Positions 40,182 to 48,815 of a DNA stretch of 64,000 nt are shown here, piece by piece; within the stretch, counting starts at the first letter, position 1; the number at the start of each line of letters is the position of its first letter. The notes beneath the pieces are model-generated. The model was not told where the DNA came from and did not search any database. It worked only from the letters and a program-made list of their open reading frames with translations. The position numbers and the translations under genes are program-made. The stretch covers positions 7,910,001 to 7,974,000 of the forward strand of contig NZ_JAPEPB010000001.1 in NCBI RefSeq assembly GCF_026340565.1. The letters run 5' to 3'. The stretch comes from Kitasatospora sp. NBC_01287 (GTDB lineage: Bacteria > Actinomycetota > Actinomycetes > Streptomycetales > Streptomycetaceae).

Positions 40182-40341
40182 CCGACCCGCGCTCACGGCC
40201 CGCCCGCCGCCGGGTAGCGAAGGGCGGCCGTTCGTGCCGCCGCCGGGCGGTGTCCCCCGCCGGGGCACCGTGCCAGGGTGGCCGAGGGCCCCGCGGGGCC
40301 CCGGGCGGCCGCCCCGATCCCGGCCCGACCAAGGAGTGACC

Positions 40342-41175
40342 TTGCTGCAAGCGATCGACCTCACCAAGCGGTACGACGACGTCCAGGCGCTGGCCGGGTT
40401 CAGCCTCGAAGCCGCCGCCGGGGAGATCGTCGGCCTGGTCGGCCACAACGGCGCCGGCAAGACGACCTTCGTCGAGATGGTCTCCGGGCTGCTCCAGCCG
40501 GACAGCGGGGTCATCCTCATCGACGGCCGCACGCCGGTGCGGGCCCGCGACCGGATCGGCATCTCGCCCCAGCACATCGCCCTCTACCGCTCCGTCACCG
40601 TCCGCGAGCACCTGCGCCTCTACGGCAGACTCGCCGGACTGCGCGGCGCCGCGCTGCGCGGCGAGATCGAGGACCTCGCCGTCGCCCTGCGGATGACCGA
40701 GTTCCTGGACCGGCCGGCCGGCCTGCTCTCCGGCGGCCAGCAGCGGCGGGCCCAGGCGGCGACCGCCCTGATCCACCGGCCGGCGCTGCTGCTGCTCGAC
40801 GAGCCGACCGCGGGCGCCGACCCGCAGACCCGGCAGGCGCTGCTCGACGTGGTGAAGCAGCGGGCGGGCGAGGGCGCCGCGGTGGTCTACACGACCCACT
40901 ACCTCAACGAACTGACCGAGCTGCGGGCCACCATCGCGGTCGCCGCCGCCGGCCGGATCATCGCGCGGGGCAGCAGCGCCGAGCTGCTCGAACGGCTCCC
41001 CGGTGAGGTGCGGGTGAGCTCGGCGGACGGCGACCTAAAGGTCTCCACCACCGACGTCACCTCGACGCTGCTGGAGCTGCTCGGCACCGTGCGGCGACCG
41101 GTCGAGTCGGTCGAGCTGCACCCCCCGACCCTTGACGACCTCTATCGCTCCCTGGCGGCCGCCGATGTCCAGTGA
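40342..41175 (+). CDS. ABC transporter ATPase (drug exporter type)
   Basis: A 277-residue ATPase. TTG 40342 is chosen because aaggag ends five bases upstream; the GTG at 40336 lies inside that site. Walker A is GHNGAGKT (about 34-41), the signature LLSGGQQRRAQAATAL and Walker B LLLLDEPTAGADPQT. A C-terminal extension of about 80 residues is typical of DrrA-like exporters. It is coupled to the permease gene (11-base overlap) and sits between the ligase and PKS genes, so it probably exports the product and confers self-protection. Confidence 0.92.
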   Translation: MLQAIDLTKRYDDVQALAGFSLEAAAGEIVGLVGHNGAGKTTFVEMVSGLLQPDSGVILIDGRTPVRARDRIGISPQHIALYRSVTVREHLRLYGRLAGLRGAALRGEIEDLAVALRMTEFLDRPAGLLSGGQQRRAQAATALIHRPALLLLDEPTAGADPQTRQALLDVVKQRAGEGAAVVYTTHYLNELTELRATIAVAAAGRIIARGSSAELLERLPGEVRVSSADGDLKVSTTDVTSTLLELLGTVRRPVESVELHPPTLDDLYRSLAAADVQ

Positions 41176-41935
41176 CTCCCTCTACCGCACCGGCGCGCTG
41201 ATCAAGTACAACGTGATCCTGCGGCTGCGCGATCCGGCCCAGCTGATCAGTTACCTGGTGACGCCGATGATCTTCATGGTGCTCTTCAAGCCGCTGTACA
41301 CCAAGGCGCTCTACACCGACACGGTGGGCGGCGGCGTGGTCCAGACGGTCACCGGGCAGCTGGTGATGTTCTCGGTCTTCGCCATGGCCATCGTCGGCAA
41401 CGCGATCTTCGTGGAGCGCGAGTGGCGCACCTGGGACCGGTTGCGCGCGAGCCGGGCGACCAGGGCCGAGCTGCTGGTCGGCAAGGCGCTGCCGGTGTTC
41501 GCGGTGCTGATGTTCCAGCAGGCCGTGCTGGTGGGCTACGGCTGCCTGGTGGTCGGCATGCCCTCGCCCAGGTCGATCGGGCTGCTGGGGCTGGCCATGG
41601 CGGTCTGGGGCTTCACCCTGATGACGATGGGCTCGGCCCTGGCGACGCTGGTGCGCAGCCGGGGCGACCTGATGATGGCCTCCGACGTCGGCTCCATCAC
41701 CATCAGCGCGCTCGGCGGCGCCCTGCTGCCGGTGAGCCTGATGCCCGGCTGGGCGAAGGACGCCGCGCCGTTCTCGCCCGGCTACTGGGGCCTGACGATG
41801 ATCCGCGCGGCGGTCGAGGGCCGCACGGCGGACACCCTGCGCCCCGCGCTGGTCTGCCTCGGGATCGCCCTGGCCGCCGGTGCGCTGGCCAGCTACCGCC
41901 TCGCCCGGGGCTGGGGCCGCAGCCGGCTGGTCTGA
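41165..41935 (+). CDS. ABC-2 type permease (DrrB-like)
   Basis: A 256-residue membrane protein begun at ATG 41165 within the end of the ATPase gene. About six hydrophobic helices are visible (roughly residues 25-48, 60-82, 108-130, 140-160, 172-192 and 228-246). The ERDWRTWDRLRAS-like phrase (ERE-WRTWDRLRASRATRAE) after helix 2 is characteristic of DrrB-family exporters. It pairs with the ATPase at 40342. Confidence 0.9.
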   Translation: MSSDSLYRTGALIKYNVILRLRDPAQLISYLVTPMIFMVLFKPLYTKALYTDTVGGGVVQTVTGQLVMFSVFAMAIVGNAIFVEREWRTWDRLRASRATRAELLVGKALPVFAVLMFQQAVLVGYGCLVVGMPSPRSIGLLGLAMAVWGFTLMTMGSALATLVRSRGDLMMASDVGSITISALGGALLPVSLMPGWAKDAAPFSPGYWGLTMIRAAVEGRTADTLRPALVCLGIALAAGALASYRLARGWGRSRLV

Positions 41936-41949
41936 GCCGGGCCCGCGGA

Positions 41950-42110
41950 CCTGAGCCGGCCCGCGAGCCTGGACCGGCAGGACCGGCAGGACCGGCAGGA
42001 CCGGCAGGACCGGCAGGGCAGGCAGGACCGGCAGGGCAGGCCGGGACAGGGCAGGCCGGGACAGGGCAGGCCGGGACAGGGCAGGCCGGACAGGACAGGA
42101 CAGACAGGAC
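41950..42110 (+). repeat. Minisatellite before the AT-less PKS gene
   Basis: The 187-base gap between the permease and PKS genes consists of at least six copies of the ten-base unit ggaccggcag, then mixed units, then three copies of gacagggcaggccgg. A ribosome site (gaccgaggag) follows at 42109-42118, just before the GTG at 42123. Confidence 0.9.
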
Positions 42111-42122
42111 CGAGGAGCAACC

Positions 42123-45100
42123 GTGACGGAACCAGCTGACGACTCGTCCGTGGCCATCATCGGCATGTCGGGCCGCTTCCCGGGCGCCGCCGACGTCGAC
42201 GAGCTGTGGCGCAACCTGCGCGAGGGCACCGGCGGCCTGCGGGAGATCACCGGCGCCGAGTTGCTCGCCGCCGGGATCGACCCGGCGTCGGCGGCCGAGC
42301 CCGGATACGTCCGGGTCGGTGGGCCGGTGGCCGGCCTCGACCTCTTCGACGCGGCCGTCTTCGGCTTCGGCGCGCGCGAGGCCGAAACGCTGGAGCCGCA
42401 CCACCGGCTGCTGCTGGAGTGCTCCTGGGAGGCCCTGGAGCGGGCCGGCTACTGCCCGACCGACCCCGGCGCCCCGGTCGGGCTGTTCGCCGGGTCCGGC
42501 TTCCCCGACTACCTGATCGACCACGTCCCGGGGCTGGGCGCCGAGCCGGGCGGGAAGGCGCTGCTGGCCGCCGGCATCGAACGGGACTCGCTGACCTCGC
42601 TGGTCTCCTACAAGCTCGGCCTGCGGGGCCCCAGCCTGACCGTCCAGACCTTCTGCTCGACCTCCCTGGTCGCCGTGCACCTGGCCTGCCAGAGCCTGCT
42701 GACCTACGAGTGCGACCTGGCCCTGGCCGGCGGTGCCTCGCTGCCCCTGCCGCAGCCCGCCGGCTACCGCTACGAGGAGGGCGGCATCCTCTCGCCCGAC
42801 GGACGGGTGCGCAGCCTGGACGCCGCCGCCAACGGCACCGTCATGGGATCGGGCGTCGCCCTGGTGGCGCTCAAGCGGCTCTCCGAGGCGCTGGCCGACG
42901 GCGATACCGTCCACGCGGTGATCCTCGGCTCCGCCGTGAACAACGACGGCCGCGAGCGCGCCGGTTACGGGGCGCCGGGCGTCACGGGGCAGTCCGAGGT
43001 GATCGGCACGGCGCTGGCCGTCGCCGGCGTCGAGCCGGAGTCCGTCGGCTACGTCGAGTGCCACGCCGTCGGCACCCCGCTCGGCGACTCGATCGAACTG
43101 GCCGCGCTGGCAAGGGCGTTCGGCGGTGCGCGGGAGACCCCCTGCGTGCTGGGCTCGGTCAAGCCCAGCATCGGCCACCTGGACCGGGCCGCCGGTGTCA
43201 CCGGACTGCTGCGCGCCGCGCTGAACCTGCGCCACCGCACGCTGCCGGGCCTGCCCGGCTTCCGGACGCCCAACCCGGCGCTGGCCGCCGCCGGCGGCAC
43301 CTTCACCGTGCTCACCGAGGACCGCCCCTGGCCGGCCGGCCCCGAACCGCGGCGGGCCGGCGTCAGCTCCTTCGGCGTGGGCGGCACCAACGCGCACGTC
43401 GTGCTCCAGGAGGCGCCCCCGCGCCCGGCCGGCCCGGCCCGGCCGGGGCCGCACCTGCTGGCCTTCTCCGCGGGCGACGCGACCGCGCTGGCGGCGCTGG
43501 CCCGGCGGCTGCGCGAACACCTCGCGCGGCACCCGGACGAGGACCTGGCCGACGTCGCCCACACCCTCCAGGTCTCCCGCGGGCGGTTCGCGCTGCGCCG
43601 CGCGGTGGTCTGCCGCGACCACGCCGACGCCCTCGCGGCGCTGGCGGACCCGCGGCGGTGGATCGAGGGCGAGACCCGGCGGCGCGATCCGCTGGTCCGG
43701 CTGGTCGCGGACGAGGCGGCGCCGGAGCACTGGTGGGCCGAACTGCACCGGGCGGTCGCGCGGTTGCTCGCCCCGGCAGCCCCAGCACCCCCGGCAGCCC
43801 CGCTCGCCCCGGGGGAGGAGCCGGCGAGCGGCCCCCGGAGTGAGCAGGGCGACCGGGCCGGCGCGCTCGCGGCGCTGGCGGCCGGCCTGGCCCGGATCGG
43901 GGTGCGACCGGCCGAGCCCGGGGCGACGGGTGCGGTGGAGGTGGTCGTCACCCCGGACGGTGCGTCGTCGTCGGCGGCCGACTGGCTGCTGGCCACGATC
44001 GCCCGCCTGTGGCAGGCCGGGGCCGTGATCGACTGGCCCGCGCTGCACCGGGGCCGCGGCCGCCGGGTCGAGCTGCCCGGCTACCCGTTCCAGCGGCGCC
44101 GGTACTGGATCGACGCGGTGGCGCCCGCAGCGGGCGCGCCGCCCGTCGAGCGGACCGTGCTGCCCCGCTGGCGCCGCCGGGTGCTGCCCCTGCCAGGCCT
44201 CGACGAGCGGCTGCGGCCGGCCGGACCGTGGCTGGTCCTCGCCGCCGACGAGCGCGCCGAGGCCCTGGCCGAGCGGCTCACCCACGCCGGGGCGGAGGTC
44301 GCCGTGGTGCGCCCGGGGCCGCGCTTCGCGATCGACGAGCTCGGCGACTTCGCCGTCCGCCCGGCCGCGCCCGACGACCTGGCCGAACTGCTGCGCTCAC
44401 TGATCACCGTGCCGCGCACCGTCGTGCACGGCTTCAGCCTGGCCGCCCCCGCCGACACCGGCGGCGTGCGGGACCTCGGGCGGCGCTCGGCGGCGGCGCT
44501 GGCCCGGGCGCTGGCCGAGGCGGTCGAGGCGGCCGAACTCCCGCCCGTCGAACTGGTGCTGCTCACCGCCGGGGCGGTCGGTGTGCTGGGCCCGGACCTC
44601 ACGCACCCCGAGCACGCGGCGCTCGGGGCCCTGGCCCCGTCCCTCGCCCTCGACCCCCGGCACCGGGACTGCCGGCACCTCGACCTCGACGCCGGCACGG
44701 GCATCGGCGCCGGCGCCGGCCTGGACGCTGACCTCGACGCCGACCTCGACGCGACCCTCGACCAGGTGCTGGCCGGCGCGGTGGCCCCGCACGAGGGTCC
44801 GCTCGCGGTGCGCGGTGCCGGCGCGTGGCTGCGCGGCCACGAGCCGCACCCGCTACCCGCCCCCGACCCGGCGGCGCCCGCCCTGCCGGCCGACGGCACC
44901 GTGCTGGTCACCGACGGGCTCGACGGCGAGGGACTGCTGATCGCCCGTCACCTGGCGGGCGCCTACGGTTGCAACCTCGTGCTCACCGCGCGCGCGGACC
45001 GGCGCGCCGACCCCGAGGCGGTCCGCGAGCTGGAGCGGTGCGGCGCCACCGTCCTCGTGCTGAGCGCCGCTCCCGACGACGAGGCCCGGCTGCGCGCGGT

Positions 45101-45797
45101 GGTCGCCGCGGCGATTGACGCCTTCGGCTCGCTCGACGTCGTGGTGCACACCGCGGACGTGCGCACGACCGCCGACGACGCCCCCGCCGACGACGCCCCC
45201 GCCGTGCGCGCCTTCCACGCGCTGCACCGCGCGCTCGGCGCCCACGCCCCCCGGCGGCTCGCGCTCTGCCCGCCCGAGGAGCCGGCCGCCGCCGCGCTGG
45301 CGGCGTACGCCGCGGTGACCCGGCGCTGGACCACCGTCGACCGGACCCACGCCGGCACCCTCGCCCCGGCGGAGCTGGGTGAGCTGGTCGACGGGCTCCT
45401 CGCCGCCGGCCCGCTCGGCCACCTGCTCGTCGCCACCGGCCCGTTCGACGCGCGGCCGGCGCCCGAGGCGGCGCCCGCGGCCGCCACGGACCGGGCCGCC
45501 GGCGGTGCGGCGGCCCGCCGCCCCCGTCCCGCGCTGGCCACGCCCTACGTCGAGCCGGCCGCGGGCGTGCAGCGCGCGGTCGCCGACGCGCTGGCCGCCG
45601 GCCTCGCCCTGGACGCCCTCGGCGCGGACGACAACTTCTTCGACCTGGGCGGCCGTTCGGCGACCGCCGTGCAACTCGCGGCCCGCCTCGCGGCCACCTT
45701 CGGCGTCGTCCTGCCGGTCACCGCGCTGGTGGAGCACCCGACCGTCCGCCTGCTCAGCTCCCGGATCGCCGAACTGACCGGTCCCGAAGGCGCGTAG
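42123..45797 (+). CDS. AT-less type I PKS module: KS, degenerate KR, ACP
   Basis: A 1224-residue protein. The KS (about residues 8-430) keeps its nucleophile in TFCSTSLVAVH (about 177), His in VECHAVGTPLGD (a variant of EAHGTGT) and KPSIGHLDRA. The KS-AT linker (DLADVAHTLQVSRGRF) is followed after about 150 residues by the post-AT linker (LPGYPFQRRRYWID near 650-663): the whole AT core is missing. The KR near 920-1100 reads TDGLDGEG for GGTGGLG and CPP where CSS is expected, so it is probably inactive. The ACP has Ser in FFDLGGRSATAVQ (about 1179). It needs an extender unit supplied in trans. Confidence 0.88.
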   Translation: MTEPADDSSVAIIGMSGRFPGAADVDELWRNLREGTGGLREITGAELLAAGIDPASAAEPGYVRVGGPVAGLDLFDAAVFGFGAREAETLEPHHRLLLECSWEALERAGYCPTDPGAPVGLFAGSGFPDYLIDHVPGLGAEPGGKALLAAGIERDSLTSLVSYKLGLRGPSLTVQTFCSTSLVAVHLACQSLLTYECDLALAGGASLPLPQPAGYRYEEGGILSPDGRVRSLDAAANGTVMGSGVALVALKRLSEALADGDTVHAVILGSAVNNDGRERAGYGAPGVTGQSEVIGTALAVAGVEPESVGYVECHAVGTPLGDSIELAALARAFGGARETPCVLGSVKPSIGHLDRAAGVTGLLRAALNLRHRTLPGLPGFRTPNPALAAAGGTFTVLTEDRPWPAGPEPRRAGVSSFGVGGTNAHVVLQEAPPRPAGPARPGPHLLAFSAGDATALAALARRLREHLARHPDEDLADVAHTLQVSRGRFALRRAVVCRDHADALAALADPRRWIEGETRRRDPLVRLVADEAAPEHWWAELHRAVARLLAPAAPAPPAAPLAPGEEPASGPRSEQGDRAGALAALAAGLARIGVRPAEPGATGAVEVVVTPDGASSSAADWLLATIARLWQAGAVIDWPALHRGRGRRVELPGYPFQRRRYWIDAVAPAAGAPPVERTVLPRWRRRVLPLPGLDERLRPAGPWLVLAADERAEALAERLTHAGAEVAVVRPGPRFAIDELGDFAVRPAAPDDLAELLRSLITVPRTVVHGFSLAAPADTGGVRDLGRRSAAALARALAEAVEAAELPPVELVLLTAGAVGVLGPDLTHPEHAALGALAPSLALDPRHRDCRHLDLDAGTGIGAGAGLDADLDADLDATLDQVLAGAVAPHEGPLAVRGAGAWLRGHEPHPLPAPDPAAPALPADGTVLVTDGLDGEGLLIARHLAGAYGCNLVLTARADRRADPEAVRELERCGATVLVLSAAPDDEARLRAVVAAAIDAFGSLDVVVHTADVRTTADDAPADDAPAVRAFHALHRALGAHAPRRLALCPPEEPAAAALAAYAAVTRRWTTVDRTHAGTLAPAELGELVDGLLAAGPLGHLLVATGPFDARPAPEAAPAAATDRAAGGAAARRPRPALATPYVEPAAGVQRAVADALAAGLALDALGADDNFFDLGGRSATAVQLAARLAATFGVVLPVTALVEHPTVRLLSSRIAELTGPEGA

Positions 45798-45905
45798 GCG
45801 TTCGAGCCGAGCCGACACCGCCCGCAACGGCGGTCTTGCGGAGGCCGGTTACGCTGAACCGTGCCCGGATCCGACCGGGGCACCAGGGCGAGGGGAGAGT
45901 CGATC

Positions 45906-46689
45906 GTGGGGGAACTGGACGGCAGGACGGCGCTGGTGACGGGCGCCTCGCGCGGGATCGGGCGCGCGGTCGCGGTGCGGCTCGCCGCCGAGGGGGCGCT
46001 GGTCGCGGTCCACCACGGCGGCAACGAGGCGGCCGCCGCGCAGACCGTGGCGCGGATCGCCGAGGCGGGCGGGCGGCCGGGCGTTCGCGGTGGCGGCCCG
46101 GTTCGGCGAGAGCGGCGCGGTGGACCGGTTGTTCGCGGGGCTGACCGCCGGGCTGGCGGAGCACGGTGCGGACGGTCTGGACATCCTGGTCAACAACGCC
46201 GGTATCCACTCGGTCAGTTCGATCGGGGAGCTCACCGAGGAGGAGTTCGAGCGGCTGCTGGCGGTCAACCTCAGCACGCCGCTCTTCGTGGTCCAGCGGG
46301 CGCTGCCGCTGCTGCGGGACGGCGGGCGGATCGTCAACATGGGCTCGGCGGCCACCCGGATCGCCGCCCCCGTCCAGATCGGCTACACCGCCACCAAGGC
46401 GGCGCTGGCGGCCCTGGGCCCCTCGCTCGCCCATGAGTTGGGCCGGCGCGGGATCACCGTGAACACGGTCGAGCCCGGTGTGGTGCGCACCGACATGGTG
46501 GCCGGCTTCACCACGGTCCCCGAGGCGGTGGCCGGGATCGAGTCGATGACCGCGCTCGGACGGCTCGGCGAGCCTGAGGACATCGCGGACGTGGTGGGCT
46601 TCCTGGCGGGTCCGCAGGGGCGCTGGGTGACCGGCCAGACCATCGACGTCTCCGGCGGTACCTACCTCGGACCGGCCGCGGCGCAGTGA
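45906..46689 (+). pseudogene. SDR-family ketoreductase gene (FabG-like), frameshifted
   Basis: GTG 45906 (after aggggagag) begins an SDR with DGRTALVTGASRGIGRAVAVRLA. Around 46065-46080 the frame is lost: a four-base gain in gcgggcgggcggcc shifts translation, and the remainder continues in another frame with DGLDILVNNAGIHS, the active-site GYTATKAALAAL and ending in DVSGGTYLGPAA at 46689. Joined, the two parts make a normal SDR of about 260 residues. Either the gene is broken or the GC-rich repeat hides a sequencing error; the intact motifs on both sides suggest a recent event. It may reduce a beta-keto intermediate. Confidence 0.75.
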
Positions 46690-46692
46690 TCC

Positions 46693-46733
46693 CGGTAACG
46701 GCTCCCACCCCGGCCGGGTGGGAGCCGTTACCG
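46693..46733. terminator. 18-bp perfect hairpin after the SDR gene
   Basis: The arm cggtaacggctcccaccc (46693-46710) pairs without mismatch with gggtgggagccgttaccg (46716-46733) around a five-base loop. It lies four bases after the SDR stop and before the convergent thioesterase gene, so it should terminate both directions. Confidence 0.9.
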
Positions 46734-46862
46734 CTGCCTGCCGCTACCGCTGCCGCTACCGCTGCCGCTACCGCTGCCGCTACCGCTGCCGCTACCGCTG
46801 CCGCTACCGCTGCCGCTACCGCTGCCGCTACCGCTGCCGCTACCGCTGCCGCTGCCGCTGGG
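46734..46862. repeat. 12-bp minisatellite (gctaccgctgcc), about ten copies
   Basis: Nearly perfect copies of the unit ccgctaccgctg run from just after the terminator hairpin into the 3' end of the thioesterase gene, ending in three shorter gctgcc units. The thioesterase stop at 46840 lies within it, so the repeat has replaced the last codons of that protein (tail PQRQRQR). Confidence 0.9.
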
Positions 46863-47658
46863 GTCCCGGGTGCGGGTCCCGCGCCCCGGCCAGCGCCCGG
46901 CCGATGTGGCCCAGGGTCGCGTCCAGCTGTTCGAGCGCGGCGAAGTGACCGCCGTGCAGGACGTGGGCCTGGAAGCGCCGCACGGTCTGCTCGCGCCAGG
47001 CGGCGATCGACGCCACGCCGGCCCGCGGGTCGGTGCGGCCGGCGATCGTGGTGATGGGCACCTCCAGCGGCGGCCGCGGCTCGTAGCGGTAGGCGCACTT
47101 GACCGCCAGGTCGGCCCGGATCGCCGGGAGGATCATGCGCAGCACCATCGGGTTGGACAGGAACTGCTCCGGAGTGCCGCCCAGCAGGCGCAGCAGCGCC
47201 ACGATCTGATTGTCCGTCATATCGATCTCGGGGTCGGTGGTGGTGAACGGGTCGCCGGGCTCGTCCGGCCACTGGGGCGCGGAGCAGCCGGAGACCAGGA
47301 ACCGCACCGGCGGCGGGCCGCCGAGCCGGCGGATCTCGTGGATCAGCTCGAAGCCGACCAGCGCGCCCAGGCTGTGCCCGTACACCGCGTACGGGGCGTC
47401 GCGCGCGTCGCCGAGCACCACCTCGGCCAACTCGGCGACCAGCGGGCCCATCCGGACGTGCGGGGTCTCGCGCGCCCGGCTCTCGCGGCCGGGCGGCTGG
47501 AGCGGGCGGACCGACACGCCGTCCAGCCGGCCGAGCCAGGGGCGGAACGCCGAGGCCGCACCGCCGGCGTGCGGCAGGCAGTAGAGCCGCACCCCGCCCG
47601 CCGGGTCGGTGAACGGCAGCCACGGGCCGGTCCGGGTGCGCTCGATCGCGGCGGTCAC
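46840..47658 (-). CDS. Type II thioesterase
   Basis: A 272-residue thioesterase that typically frees stalled acyl chains from PKS/NRPS carriers or primes them. Visible are LYCLPHAGGAASAFRPW near the start, the nucleophile S96 in YGHSLGALVGFEL, FLVSGCSAPQWP, and the catalytic His in HVLHGGHFAAL. The GTG start overlaps the FkbH-like stop by four bases. The end of the gene lies in the 12-bp minisatellite. No PKS in the window ends with a TE domain, so this protein may matter for release. Confidence 0.92.
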   Translation of the reverse strand: MTAAIERTRTGPWLPFTDPAGGVRLYCLPHAGGAASAFRPWLGRLDGVSVRPLQPPGRESRARETPHVRMGPLVAELAEVVLGDARDAPYAVYGHSLGALVGFELIHEIRRLGGPPPVRFLVSGCSAPQWPDEPGDPFTTTDPEIDMTDNQIVALLRLLGGTPEQFLSNPMVLRMILPAIRADLAVKCAYRYEPRPPLEVPITTIAGRTDPRAGVASIAAWREQTVRRFQAHVLHGGHFAALEQLDATLGHIGRALAGARDPHPGPQRQRQR

Positions 47659-48815
47659 GGCTCGATCTCCAACCGCACGTAGCCCGGCGGCGGTTGGACG
47701 GCATCCAGGTCGGCGGCGAGCACCACGTGCGCGCCGTCCCGCGACACCTCGCGGAAGCCGCTGAACGCGTAGGTGATCTGCATCATCCGGTTGCGGCCGG
47801 TCTCGACCAGGTCGGCGCGCAGGCCGGCCCCCGCGCCGCGGGCGAGCCCCATGATGTGGCCGAGCAGTACCGAGCCGACCCCGCGCGACATCACCCGGCA
47901 GGACATCAGCATCATGTTCAGCCGCCAGTGGGGCCCGGACGTCTCCAGCAGGGCCAGGCCGATCTTGCCGTAGGAGCCGAAGCGGTCGGTCAGCGAGGCC
48001 ACCAGCAGCAGGTGGTCCGGCGATTCGCGCAGCGCGTCCAACTCGTCGTAGGAGTAGGTGCGGCCGGTGGAGTTGAGCTGGTTGGTGCGGACCGTCAGCT
48101 CCTCGGCCCGCTGCAGGTCCTCGCGCCGGGCGGGCGCGATGGTGAAGGTCATGTCCAGGCTCGCGAGGAACTCCTCGCTGGTGCCGGTGAAGCCGGCCTC
48201 CAGGTCCTCCCGCTCCAGCTGGCTGCGGTACATGCCGCGCCGTCGCGCCGACTCGTCGGTGACGAAGCGCGGTCGGAACCGCGGCCCGGCCAGCACCTCG
48301 TCGAGGTCCGCCGCGTCCACCCGGGTCACCTGGGGCAGCGCGAAGGCGACCTCGGCCAGCTCGAAGGCCTGGTCGTCGACGAAGGCGAAGGCGTCCAGGC
48401 CCAGGTTGAGCCGGGTCGCGATCCGCTGGATCGAGGCGGACTTGGGGTTCCAGGAGATCTGCGGGCAGAGGAACAGCTCCGCCAGCCCGAGCGAGCGCAA
48501 CTCGGCCATCGCCGCCGCGTGGTCGTTCTTGCTGGCGATGGAGTTCAGCATGCCCATCGCGTCCAGCCGGCGCAGGTGCGCCACCACGGAGGGCCGCGGC
48601 ACCACCTCGGCGTCCTCCAGCAGCACGCCGTCCCACAGGGTGTTGTCCAGGTCCCACACCACGCACTTGATGCTGCCCTGTCCGGGCTCCTCGGGGGCGG
48701 CCGCCTGCTCGCCGCCCGCCTGCTCGCCGGTCGCGGTCACGCCGGTCGAGGTCATGCCGGTCGAGGTCATGCCGGTCGACGTCACGCTGCTCGCGGTCAC
48801 GCTGCTCACGATCAC
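47655..48815 (-). CDS. fkbH: FkbH-like HAD/acyltransferase (glyceryl-ACP synthase)
   Basis: A 386-residue protein of the FkbH family, which takes 1,3-bisphosphoglycerate, removes phosphate and loads the glyceryl group on a dedicated ACP. The HAD nucleophile is in KCVVWDLDNTLWDG (about residues 50-63), further HAD parts are SIASKNDHAAA and FAFVDDQAFELAEV, and the C-terminal GNAT-like part has LTVRTNQLNSTGRTYS and MSCRVMSRGVG. The first 40 residues are a TSTG repeat absent from usual FkbH. The GTG start overlaps the ACAD stop. Forms an operon with the ACAD, ACP and dehydrogenase genes. Confidence 0.93.
   Translation of the reverse strand: MIVSSVTASSVTSTGMTSTGMTSTGVTATGEQAGGEQAAAPEEPGQGSIKCVVWDLDNTLWDGVLLEDAEVVPRPSVVAHLRRLDAMGMLNSIASKNDHAAAMAELRSLGLAELFLCPQISWNPKSASIQRIATRLNLGLDAFAFVDDQAFELAEVAFALPQVTRVDAADLDEVLAGPRFRPRFVTDESARRRGMYRSQLEREDLEAGFTGTSEEFLASLDMTFTIAPARREDLQRAEELTVRTNQLNSTGRTYSYDELDALRESPDHLLLVASLTDRFGSYGKIGLALLETSGPHWRLNMMLMSCRVMSRGVGSVLLGHIMGLARGAGAGLRADLVETGRNRMMQITYAFSGFREVSRDGAHVVLAADLDAVQPPPGYVRLEIEP

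Noticed and set aside
41950..42110. CRISPR or iteron origin
   Set aside because: The ten-base units are directly adjacent, very GC-rich, lack spacers and an AT-rich unwinding region, and no replication gene is nearby.
46734..46862. CRISPR array
   Set aside because: The 12-bp units are contiguous with no unique spacers of about 30 bases; this is a minisatellite.
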